In this document: one piece after another, positions 24,701-36,700 of the stretch | Numbering within the stretch: position 1 is the stretch's first letter | Layout of the letters: every line of letters starts with the position of its first letter | DNA from: Stichopus chloronotus | Lineage: Eukaryota; Echinodermata; Holothuroidea; Aspidochirotida; Stichopodidae | Direction of reading: 5' to 3' | DNA: 64,000 nt | Assembly: GCA_021234535.1 (NCBI GenBank) | Contig: CM037845.1 | Span: 7,928,143-7,992,142 of the forward strand | Position numbers and translations under genes: made by a program | Notes under the pieces: generated by a model | What the model saw: the letters and a program-made list of their open reading frames with translations, nothing else | The model's database searches: none | What the model was told of the DNA's origin: nothing

Positions 24701-27700
24701 AAACGTTAAGGAAATGCTGTCAACAAACCTGATGATGAAACAGTCACTCTGACAGTAGTCGTCCAAGTGCTTTGAGATGTTGACATTTGTTTCAAAGTTG
24801 AAGTTGCCTCATCCATTGTTAGGTTTGTTGTCATGAGTTGAGTGTCACGTGAGGTTATCTCCGCACTCGTATGACTACTAAATGTTGGAGATGACGTTAA
24901 CGTAGACGAGGGAGTTGACCTTCCTGTGGCTTGAGTATCTGTTTGTTGCGTTGTGGCGTTGCCATCTGGAGATGTTACCAGATCGTCATCCTCCGTTGTT
25001 CGTAAGGAGGTAGTTATTGTGTCACCACCAGTTATTTTCTGTGTTGAAATGGTTGACTTTATTGTTGTCAAAGCATCTGTGTCAATGTTGTCTGTTGGTG
25101 ATGAAGAAGTCCTTAATATGTCCCTCCGTGTCGTCAGATCTGAACTCACTGTTGGATTAGTTGATTTGAGATTAATTTCTGTCACTCGTGGAGTTGTCAA
25201 CTTTGTGTCTTCAACTGTAGTGGGATCTGAACCAACTGTTTTCATTACCAATGGCTGGGTTGACCAGACTGTGTTATTAGTTACTGCCATGGATGTCGAC
25301 ATGTTGTCAGCAAATGTTGTCATATTCGGACTGTCCGGTTCAAGTGTTAAAAGGTCAGTGGTTTTGGTCGTACTTTCTGTCGTCACTTGAGGAGAAGTCA
25401 TCCTTGTACTTTCAAGTGTTGTCGGATCAAAGATCTCTGTTTCAAGCAGTAATGGCTGAGTTGATCCAGCTGTGCTGTTTCCCACTTGTAATGACGTCAT
25501 TTTACTGTCTGCCATAGTTGTCGTATTGGAAATGTCCGTTTCACGTTTTAGTGGGTCTGTGGTTTCGTAAACAGTGTCTGTCCGTCGCGGTGAAGTCAGC
25601 ATTGTACTTTCAAATGTCGTTTTATCAAAATCCTCTGTTTCAAGCATCAGTGGCTGAGTTGTCTCTGTTGTGTTATTTGTCTCTGATATGGATGTCAACG
25701 TAGTGTCTGTAACTGTTGTCATATCTGAACCATCCGTCTTGTTTGCTAATGGATGAGTGGTTTTAGAAGAAACAGTTTCTGTCACTAGTGGTGACGTCAA
25801 CGTAGCATCTTTTAATGTCGTCATATCAAAATCCTCTGTTTCAAGCAACAATGGCTGAGTTGTCTCGACTGTGTCATTTTTCCCTGATGTGGATGTCAAT
25901 TTATTGTCTGTAAGCGTTGTCATATATGAGCTATCCGTTACAGATGTGAATGGGTCAGTGGTATTTAAAACAGTTTCTGTGGGTGACGTTAATTTTGTAT
26001 CTTGAAATGTTGTCGGATCGAATATCTCTGTTTCCAGAATCAATGGCTGGGTTGAATGAGAAGCGGTATTTGTCCCTGATAAGGATGTCAAGTTAGTGTC
26101 TGTACTTGTTGTCATATCGGAAAGATCCGTTTTGTCCGTAAATGCATCAGTGGTTTTAGAAAAAACAGTTTCTGTCACTAGTGGTGACGTCAACGTAGCA
26201 TCTTTTAATGTCGTCACATCAAAATCCTCTGTTTCAAGCAACAATGGTTGAGTTGTCTCAACGGTGTCATTTGTCTTTGATAAGGATGTCAATTTATTGT
26301 CTGTAAGCGTTGTCGTATATGAGCTATCCGTTACAGATGTGAATGGGTCAGTGGTATTTACAACAGTTTCTGTGGGTGACGTTAATTTTGTATCTTGTAA
26401 TGTTGTCAGATCGAATATCTCTGTTTCCAGAATCAATGGCTGAGTTGAATCAGCAGTGGTATTTGTCCGTGGTAGGGATGTCAAGTTAGTGTCTGTAACT
26501 GTTGTCATATATGAACCATCCGTCTCGTTTGCTAATGGATAAGTGGTTTTAGAAGAAACAGTTTCTGTCACTAGTGGTGACGTCAACGTAGCATCTTTTA
26601 ATGTCGTCATATCAAAATCCTCTGTTTCAAGCAACAATGGCTGAGTTGTCTCAACTGTGTCATTTGTCCCTGATATGGATGTCAATTTATTGTCTGTAAG
26701 CGTTGTCATATATGAGCTATCCGTTACAGATGTGAATGGGTCAGTGGTATTTAAAACAGTTTCTGTGGGTGACGTTAATTTTGTATCTTGTAATGTTGTC
26801 AGATCGAATATCTCTGTTTCCAGAATCAATGGCTGAGTTGTCTCAGGAGCGGTATTTGTCGGTCGTAAGGATGTCAAGTTAGTGTCTGTAACTGTTGTCA
26901 TATTGGAAAGATCCGTTTTGTCCGTAAATGCATCAGTGGTTTTGAGAACAGTTTCTGTCACCAGTGGTGACGTCAACCCCGTATCTTTAAATGTAGTCAC
27001 ATCAAAATCCTCTGTTTCAAGCATCAATGGTTCTGTTGAGCCTTTCTTTTCTGTGAGCGTTGTCATACTTGAACTGTCCATTACACTTGTTAAGAGGTCA
27101 GTGGTTTTGAAAATAGTTTCTGACACCTGTGGTGACGTCGTCACAACGTCCTCTGTTTCAAGTATCAAAGGCTGAGTTGTTCCAGCTGGGTTATATGTTT
27201 CTGATACAGGTGTCACTTTAGTGTCTGTAGGTGTTGTCATAGTTGAACTGTCTATGTCACTTGTTAACCAGTCAGTGGTTTTAAAAATAGATTCTGTTGC
27301 TTGTTGTGACGTCATCTTTTCATCTGCAAAGGTCGTCACATCAAAATCTTCTGTTTCAAGTATCAATGGCTGGGTTGTCCCAGCTGGGTTATTTGTTCCT
27401 GATAAAGATGTCAATTTAGTGTCTGTAAGTGTTGTCATAGTTGAATTGTCTATATTACTTGTCAGCCAGTCAGTGGTCTTCAAAATAGATTCTGTTTCTT
27501 GTGGTGACGTCATCTTTTCATCTTCAAAGGTCGTGACATCAGAATCTTCTGTTTCAAGCATCAACTTCTGAGTTGTCCCAGCTGGGTTATTTGTCCCTGA
27601 TAAGGACGTCATCGTACTGTTTACTAATGTTGTCATATTTGAACTGTCTGTTTCACCTACTAAAGGCGTAGTCGTTTGGAAAGATTTCTCTGTTAACGAT

Positions 27701-30700
27701 AAAGTGGTTGGAACTCCACTTGCAGAATGAGCTGTATTATCTGTCCCCACTGTAACTTGATCAAGAGGTGCAGTGTTTCTGTCATCTGTACTTGGTAAAG
27801 AAGTCAATGTTACGCGTTGGTCCGTAACAGTTACTTTTTCAGTTTCAAAGGTTGACTCATCGGTGAATCGTGTTGAAACGTCAGTCAATTGTACGTTATG
27901 AGTTGTTATCGAAGTCGGTTCATCGTCGAACGTTCCGTTAACTGTAGATGAGACGTTCTCGTCCATTTGAGTTGCTAAAGACGTTACTGTAGACTGCAGC
28001 GAAGGATCAACAGTTCCGGGTGATGTGCTTCCAGTAGCATTCGTGTTAGCAAGAACCTCAGTAGTAGCGAGGCCCTCTCTACTCGTTGCAGTATCTGATG
28101 AAGTACTAGCGTAGGTGGACATGCTCATCGGATCCGCCGACTGCAGGACAGGATCAGTGGACATGTCTGTCTTATCCGTACCTGCTGATACAGTAGATGT
28201 CTGAGACGCAGTGGACCCTGCGCCTTCTGATTGATCGTTTGTCACATAATGCAAAGTCGTGTTACTCTTATCGACGACGTTAGTTGTCATGGGGACCAAA
28301 TCTGTTGAAGTAGACATAGTATTTACAGTCATGGCATCTGATGGCTGGATGTAATTCGAAGTCTCTGGGGAACTTTCAACTGTAGTCGTTTCTACAATTC
28401 TCACAGTGGTTCCTCCAGTGGTTTCTAACGTCGTCGGTGCCCCAGTTGATGATGTAGGGCTTGTTAGGGCTGCGGATATTGTTGTCTTCAAGTTGGTCGT
28501 CACAGCTGGCCCTCTACTTGCATGAGTAACTGTTTCCATCTCTACAGTGGTAGGCATTGAAGCTGTATTTTGAATTATGGGCTCTGTATGCCCTTCTGTT
28601 GATGATGCAAGTGCGGGAGTCGTTTCTTGTGAGGTTGTCCTGGCTTGAGTTGTAACGATATTTTCTGCAATTGAAAGGTGAACTACTGTTAAGGCATTTC
28701 GGTATTAGCTGTAATTCAGCAACAATTCAGTAGCAATATATATGACTGTTATACCTAGTCCTCCAGCTATCGTAAATGTAATGGAACGAGAATTTACATA
28801 CAACTTATGATCTCAAAAGTCTGTTGATAAAATTTATGAATGTCAGCCTTGAGGTCATGGTAAAATTATGCATTTTCTGATGAAATAATGTAGTATCGGC
28901 CTCTGATATTTACTCTCCACGAGTTGATGTCTTCCTTTTTAATGATTTGCTTGCGCTAAAATTCTTCAATCATGCTTTTAAGGTAATGTGACTTCTTTAT
29001 GTTGTCTGATTAGATATTAGCATAGGCGTCAATCAATGGGGGACAAGTGGACATGTACCCAGTTCCTGGTGAGTTGGAGACAGAGTATGAAATACCCTAG
29101 CCCCTACTTATCTGACCACCCATATCTAATTTACTCAGGACTCAAGCTCCGCACTTTCCTAATTATTACTTGGAAGCAGGAGTTTTGTTACCTGATGTGA
29201 CTCTTTCCTACGAAAAACTGGGAAGATGCAAGTCACTTAAATTTACCACAGAGATTCTGGTACGGTATGTTTTATATTTTAGGATATAGATAAAAATTCT
29301 TCCCAATCAAGTGAAGGAGGGGGAGAAAGTTCTCCCATCCTCCCATGGCCATGCCGATGATGTCACCACGGTTAATCTCTCCCCCCCCCCAAAAAAAAAA
29401 TAAAACATGCCATGCCATGTCTACGCCATCCCAACTTGGAAACGCGCGGAGGAAAGACCCGCATGCAGTTCGTCAATAATGCATGCACGTAAATACATGC
29501 TTGAAAAAAAGAAACTTTGACCTAAGCATCTCAACACTTCTAATGCCTAAAGTCTCTATATAGCAATTCTTATGCGTCACTACGATAACATCATCCTAAG
29601 AACTTAGTAAGTTTTGTACCCCCCCCCCCCCCATTAGAAAAGTAAGCAAAAAATGAAACTGTTATGTTGATATTGGCCTTCAGGGTGCTATTTTGTTCAA
29701 TCGGGCACATATTCTAAGTTTCTCATATGCTACACCCCAGACAACGGCGTTGATTTCTGTAGACAGAGTCAAAGGTATTAGTCAAGAAAAAAAAAAGTTA
29801 AGGGTCCCAGAAAGAGAAAGGACGAGTAAATAGGTGCAAAGATCCTACATAAACTAGATCTAGTTCTATATAAATCATTCAGGTAATTACCAATTCTGCA
29901 CATTCTGAAGTTCTCTTCATTAATTGACAAATTGCAGACACAGGCCCCCCTAATTCAAGATTAGGTATACCTGCAGCTTATAATACCCTGGAAATGCCAG
30001 GAGCTTTTTAGGAGATCTTTTTTTTTTGTTGAAAACATTAGTGTATTGCTTGAAAATATAGATGAAATATCAGATTATCTTTCGAAAACTGAGTTTATCC
30101 GTGGTACCTTACACAGTATGTTTGCTCTTAACGTGTGGATGCTAAAAAGGTTTCCAGCCTCAATGGTTTTTATGAATATATTTGACCGGATTCTTCAAGT
30201 AGCTACGTTGCTGTTATTTTTATGTAACTTGTGAATAAAGCCCATGGGATAACACATCTTTTTGATTAAGTGACTGTGTAAGTAACAAAGGTAGCTTTAT
30301 CGGTTACTCGGAACATTTTTGTATCGTTACCGCATTGCTAAAGAGAGGAGAAAATAAAATAACGTGCTAGCCTCAAGCTAAAATGGCTGAAGCAACAAAA
30401 CATTGGCAAACATTTGAAGGAATATCTCAGAGACAAGTAAGTGGGATCTTAAATAAAAGAGAATATTTTTCATCTTTGAAACCACTCTACCATCTTGTTC
30501 ATCGCTCAAGATATTGCTGTTTAAAAACAGATTGCTACAGTCAAGTACACTCTTAGAACATTGGTCAAAAAGTTGACCAACACTGGTCACGTTTGTCACA
30601 TTAGACATATTAGTTAATAATTATCAAACTTCATGTTTTAAGTTCAGCGATAATGGTTGTTGTGCAAAGTTTTGACTAATATGTGTGACTATATTTGGCC

Positions 30701-33700
30701 ACCGTGTTAGTTAAATGTTTCACCAATGTGTCTAATTTGACATACGTGACCAATGTTGGTTAACTTTATAACCAACTTTCTAACAGCGACTGATCTCCAG
30801 TCACAGAGAGGTTGCAAAACATTCGTTTCACCGATACTTTTCACCAGTAAGGTTACTGTAGAAGGGTCGCTATTGTTCTTTGAAGTTGAGATGCATATAT
30901 TGCCATCTGATAATTGGTGCAAAATTAGACTGGATCGTGGTAAGTGTGAATCTTGAGACGAAATGACGAGATAACTCTTCAAGTATAATAACTGCTTCTT
31001 TAAAGGCAATTAAGGAAGTAATGCAGAGAATGTCCAATAATTTAATTTACCTTGGATACAAGTCGGTAAAGGATGGCTCCATGTACCATTGGAACAGTAC
31101 GATGTGTTGTAGACGGATACTGTACCATCGCAGTCAAATGTAGCGAAGCTACCACTGGGTACAAAACCGCCCTCGACCGTGGCGTTGTCGCCAATAATCA
31201 CACTTACACCATCACCAAGCGATGCTAAGGAACAATCGTCTGCAATTAAATGGGAAAAAAAGAAATACAAAGTCACTCTTTGACTTACATTTGAGTTACA
31301 TTTGTTATTTGTTACGTTTGTTACATCTGAGTTACATTTTATTTTATCTAATTTCTTCCTTTTCTTCGACTTTTATTGTGTGTGGGTCTGTCTTAGAGCT
31401 ATAGGATCTTAAGTTGTTCCTATTGCTGTTATCCTTCTCTTCTTTTAAAAATGACAGAATAATCTCCTGAAAACACAAACACATCGTATGAAACACTCTG
31501 CACAAGTTAATAGAGGGCTTACTTATATTTTAAAATGCCGGTCGATGCAAATGGCACCATCTGTGAAATAAGACACAAGTCTAATGTTTATCAACGACAT
31601 TACTGTACTTTTGTAGATCTAATACATTATTAAATTTCTATATTTTTGTAGTCAATAGAGTATGAAAGCTAGAACGTAATAAGTCACGAAAAACTGAAAT
31701 GTTGACTCCATCCGTGAGCAGCGGAAGGTGTAGTTTGGATTTTCTGTAAAGCAATCGTTAACAGCCGGTTGCAATTGCAGCTGTTATTGCAGGAATACAT
31801 ATCATAAAATCCGGCTCGTGGTTCGAACTGAATAACCGCAATGCAAATAAGTCGAAGTATTGTACAAACTGTTAGTTCGAATATTGTGGGCTAAATATAG
31901 ATGAAATTTTATCATCCTTTTTATTGAAGCAGTCCTCTTTTTTACGCAAGTTATTCCTTGAGGTGTAAGAAGCCTTTACAGCAGATCTTAACTACAACGT
32001 TAAACGCAACCGGACCAGGAAGAGAGTGTCGTCGCCTATGCTTCCCGGTTACAATGAGAGGAGGATCGTCTACACTGGATGACCCAGCAGTGTGAGCGAA
32101 TTCCAAATGTACACACATCACCTAAAATGACATCGATATCTACGTCCTTGGTTACGGAAACATCTGGTTTCCATTCATTGCAAATCGAATGTGACAAAAT
32201 GTTGATATCAGTGATTGCAATAATTATCACACTGTACATAGCCTGTTGTTCATACGACACGGCATGGTGTACGCACAGTTACATCAAGGTATACTGGCTG
32301 GAGATTGTGGCAGTGTCTCAACAACTGACGTGTTCCCTGATTTAAAGCAAAGTTACGCAATCTACGTTATGTTCAAAAAGGTCAATTTAGTTAAATCAGG
32401 GAGGTGCTAGAGAAGGAGATACAACGGGACGGTTAAGTTATGCTAATCCTGTTAGATTTTCTCCGGCGCGATGACTTTCAATTCATAACGGGATGAGAAC
32501 AGCTTAGAGTACGGTTTTACCTTCAAGAAAACACACAAGCAAACACAACAATATGACATAATATACTGCATGTCTCTATTATAATTTAATTTACGTGAAC
32601 ACAACAAACTAGTTGTTCCTTTATAATTGCTTTCTTTTCTCTTTTGCCCGTATTTTTTTCTTCTCCGTTCTTTAATCCATCCGTGTCTGTTGGTAAACAC
32701 TTTTAACACGGCTGTTAATACATTTAAAATTTCTCACAGGTACTCATCCTAGGAAAAAAGCATGTTGTTCTATATTCGTTAGCAGGGTGAGTTTCAATTT
32801 GAAGTGCGATTATATGTAAATGTTGCATTTGTTTTATTGCTAATTACGGTACTTTTTGTTTCGGTAATAATTCTCTCGACACGAGCCTTTTTGAGGTTTT
32901 CATACATTGTAATTTGTATTGTCGTTACCCTTTCTAGTGAGCTTGTTTCTGCTGTAGAGTAAGAATGAAATATGAAAAAAATGCTTTATGTTGTCAATAT
33001 CCACTCAGAAGTGATAGTAAAGTCATTATTACAATTAACAAAAGCTTATTTTTCTCGAGCGGACATGAACTCATGTGTATTTTTGTTTCCTTTGGAAAAG
33101 GAACCGACTGCATTTTTCTCCATACACACTTACGTCCTTTCTGTCAGTCTGCCTCGCTTTCTCCATTCACACCCTCTCCACAACCCCACCCCCTCTCTAC
33201 AACCCCACCCCCTCTCCACAACCCCACCCCCTCTCCACAACCCCCTCCCCACAACCCCTCTCCACAACCCCCTCTCCACAACCCCCTCTCCACAACCCCC
33301 TCTCCACAACCCCCTCTCCACAACCCCCTCTCCACAACCCCCTCTCCACAACCCCCTCTCCACAACCCCCTCTCCACCCCCCACCCCCCTCGCCACAACC
33401 CCCTCTCCACAACCCCCTCTCCACAACCCCCTCTCCACAACCCCCTCTCCACAACCCCCTCTCCACAACCCCCTCGCCACAACCCCCTCTCCACAACCCC
33501 CTCTCCACAACCCCCTCGCCACAACCCCCTCTAAACCCCCACCCCCCCTCGCGACTCGCGACTGTCTGATTTCAATGTGTGATTCACTTACCGAGGCAAT
33601 GGATGTTAGAGAAACTTGGTATATTCCAGTCCGGGTCATCGCAAAAGATTCCCGCGTCTGGAGATATCCCGTGCAAGGAAGCGTTTCCTTCACATGATAG

Positions 33701-36700
33701 TGTTATTCGGTCATATCGTTCGTAAACGCTTTGGTCAGGGGATATCTTAACTCCCGGTTGGGTAGCAGGGGGATTACAATCAGCTGCAAAAGATGAAAGT
33801 GTATAACATAGAGTAAGACAATAGATAAACAGAAAAACAGAACAGTGTGTTGCTCTTTCGTGGATTTCAGAACGGAGACAAGAATGCAGTGACAATGAAA
33901 ATAGCATGTGTGCTGCTCATTCAAAGGAATTCAGAGTCGATGTAAGCATGTAATGATAATGAAAAGAACAGCGTTTTGCCCTCGTTCAAAGGAATTCAGA
34001 AACCAGACAGGAGGTAAACAGGCAATTATAACAAAGGAGCAGCGGGCTGCTCATTTCAAGGAATTCAGAACGGAGTTAAACTCGTAATGATCGAAATGAA
34101 GAGAACAATGTATGGCGCATTCAAAGGTCACTGAACGGAGACAAACAAAAAATGGACATAGTGAAAAGATCAGTATGTTGCTCAGTTAAAAGTAAAAATT
34201 GAGAAGTTTACGTCAAACAACAAACAGGTATTCTGAGGAGAGTGCACTTCGGCAACACATACACACATATCGTGACGTAGTTCAAAATCTCATTTCAGTT
34301 TCATTTTCACACATTATTGGAATATGTTGTGTAGATCTCACACAGAAATATGTATAGCCGACCGTAATCATTGACTGATCCACAAATCCGAGAAAGGAAT
34401 ACCTAAATATTTGATTTGTCAACTAAAGGGGGAGGGGAAGAAGACTTTAGGGAAATGCGAATTATATATGTACGGTAGCTCTCAACAGTGAGGAAATCGT
34501 ACACTAACAATAATAATTTGACTTGTTTAGTCACTCTTTCAATTCAATTTAAGTACGCTGGGATATGTTTTTGACTTGGAGACAAACCTTTCAGGAGAGG
34601 TATGCAAAGTCTTTCATACAACTATCTGTCCTCCTTAAATACTGTTTGTGAACACAGAGATAGTTATGCAATGGTTGATTACGCTCACTATCCCTGATAA
34701 CTGGGACAAAGAATATTTTGTTAGGTCCAGAACCTAAATTTGTGTAATATCTACACCTATCCCACTCGCAAAAGTCCAAGGCGACTAGTATCACCACCAT
34801 GGAAAGTATCCCTTCACCCGAGTATCGGCAATTCACGATCATGAACCGATGGATGGTCAGTTTTGAAACGGACGTTTATCATCCCGACGAACTTTTCTTG
34901 TCTCACGGTCGTAATTGCAGCTATGAGTCATCTTGTCTTAGCCAATGCATTTGGTTACTTTTTGTATCAACCTTAAGTGTTCAACAACCTCGCGAACATG
35001 CCTGACATGTTCTTTGTTGATTTAGCAAACAATCTCACCTGGCTTAGTGAAAGTGCCTTAATTGTATGATAATAGGTAATTAACTGTGACTCACTTCAAA
35101 ATGTGATACTTTGCTTAATGGACAATACATGCCTCAATCTGTACATGAAAGAATAACCCTAAGTTAAAGACCTCGTTAAAGAAATGCTGTGAAATCTTTT
35201 GAATACCGCACACCACCACTTGTCTACTACAGTTTATTTCCCTGTGAATGAGTTCAAAAAGTGTGCTCCCTAACTGAATTTAATTCGAAGAAAGTTATAA
35301 CATTTTAAGTATTCTCTATTTGTGTGTTTGTTTATGTGTGTTTGCATGTTTGCTTCTCTGTTTGCTGGCTTGTTGTTCGTTTGTTTGTGTGTGTGTGTGT
35401 ACATATTTTTATTCTTTAAATCATGGGATTCCTTGACCAGAATCTTCCCGACTGATCGTGCTAATTTAATCAGACCTCTACCATTACACATTTCCTCGAC
35501 TGTTTTGATCTTAAATGTCTACGTTAAGTCTCACTGATGCTTTAATTTAGATCCCAGACAATAGTCATTAGACTTTGAATGAATTTCAATTTCAAACTTT
35601 TGAATCTGAATGGTCATAAAGAACAATGAAAACCGCAGAAATGACACACTTTTTCTAACACTTTCATTTCCTAAATCGTGCACCCGCCGTCAAAAAGAAC
35701 TCAACTTGAAATTGAAACTAAAGGGTATACTTTATTACCAAGTAAAAGGGATTACTTACCGAGTAAAAGGAACATGTATTTGAACCCTCTTCAATCAACC
35801 ATTCTCCTAGAACTAACTCACCCCGATAAATTACTTAAATTAGTGTTCTACGATGAAAGTTCATTCAAAATTTACTAAAAGTGGTTCAGTACCAAGATAA
35901 CAAGACGTTCGCGAATGTAAAATAAACATATCAACATTTCTGACACAAAATATTTGCCAAATATACAGAGCATACAACACTGATCTCCGCATAATGTGAA
36001 ACAGGAATGGGACTTCCCCCTTTAAAACAGTCTGTTGATTACTAGACAATTTTTTTCAGACCATTAAACGAACCCTTCTTTGAGTTTAGGAGTAATCAGA
36101 AAATGATTTTCAGTTTCAAATATACCGTGGTTGACTGGGAGAATCGTTGTTTGCCCTATGTCTTATTTGCACAACCGGCATATCTTCATCCATACACGAA
36201 AGGATAGACCAGTATAGGCGTATTACATACATTTGAACCCTGCTTCATATTTGGCCAAAACTGAAATGTAATAGGCCTATTGTCGATGAATACTCTGCTC
36301 GGATGTTTGCGTCTTGTAGGGTATTATTGATTTTTGTTCTTTCACTTTTAAGCCAAACTCGAAAGTAGAGGCTGTACTCTATGACACTGCTATGCTATGT
36401 AGCATACTAACAACGAAGAGGAACTATTGATCGCACGCTATGTATTTGTGCCCACATTCGTCAAAATATCACACCGTGTAGTGGAATTGAGGAACTGCAC
36501 GGATACGAAAAATTCATCATCGTGTAAGATAACTCTGTTTAAGCTCAAAACCATAGGTTTATTGGTAGTCATGCAAATGCTAGGCATTTCAGTCTGCGGT
36601 CAAAACTCGCAGCATGAAAACACAAGCAGTAGTCCCGGTAGTGAATATGTAATTTTCACTCCACCAGAGTAAAAAAAGCTAATTACAAAAGAGTGAAATC

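Noticed and set aside
24953..27571. Several plus-strand frames rich in Val/Ser
   Set aside because: They are antisense shadows of the mucin repeat exon and recur with its repeat period.
33171..33550. Regular short repeat that might suggest a CRISPR array
   Set aside because: Units are head-to-tail without unique spacers, and the locus is eukaryotic; it is a minisatellite.
33130..33693. Long Gly/Glu/Arg/Trp or Pro/His-rich open frames on both strands
   Set aside because: They are produced by the 14-base minisatellite, whose unit length and composition keep several frames open. They have no independent support.
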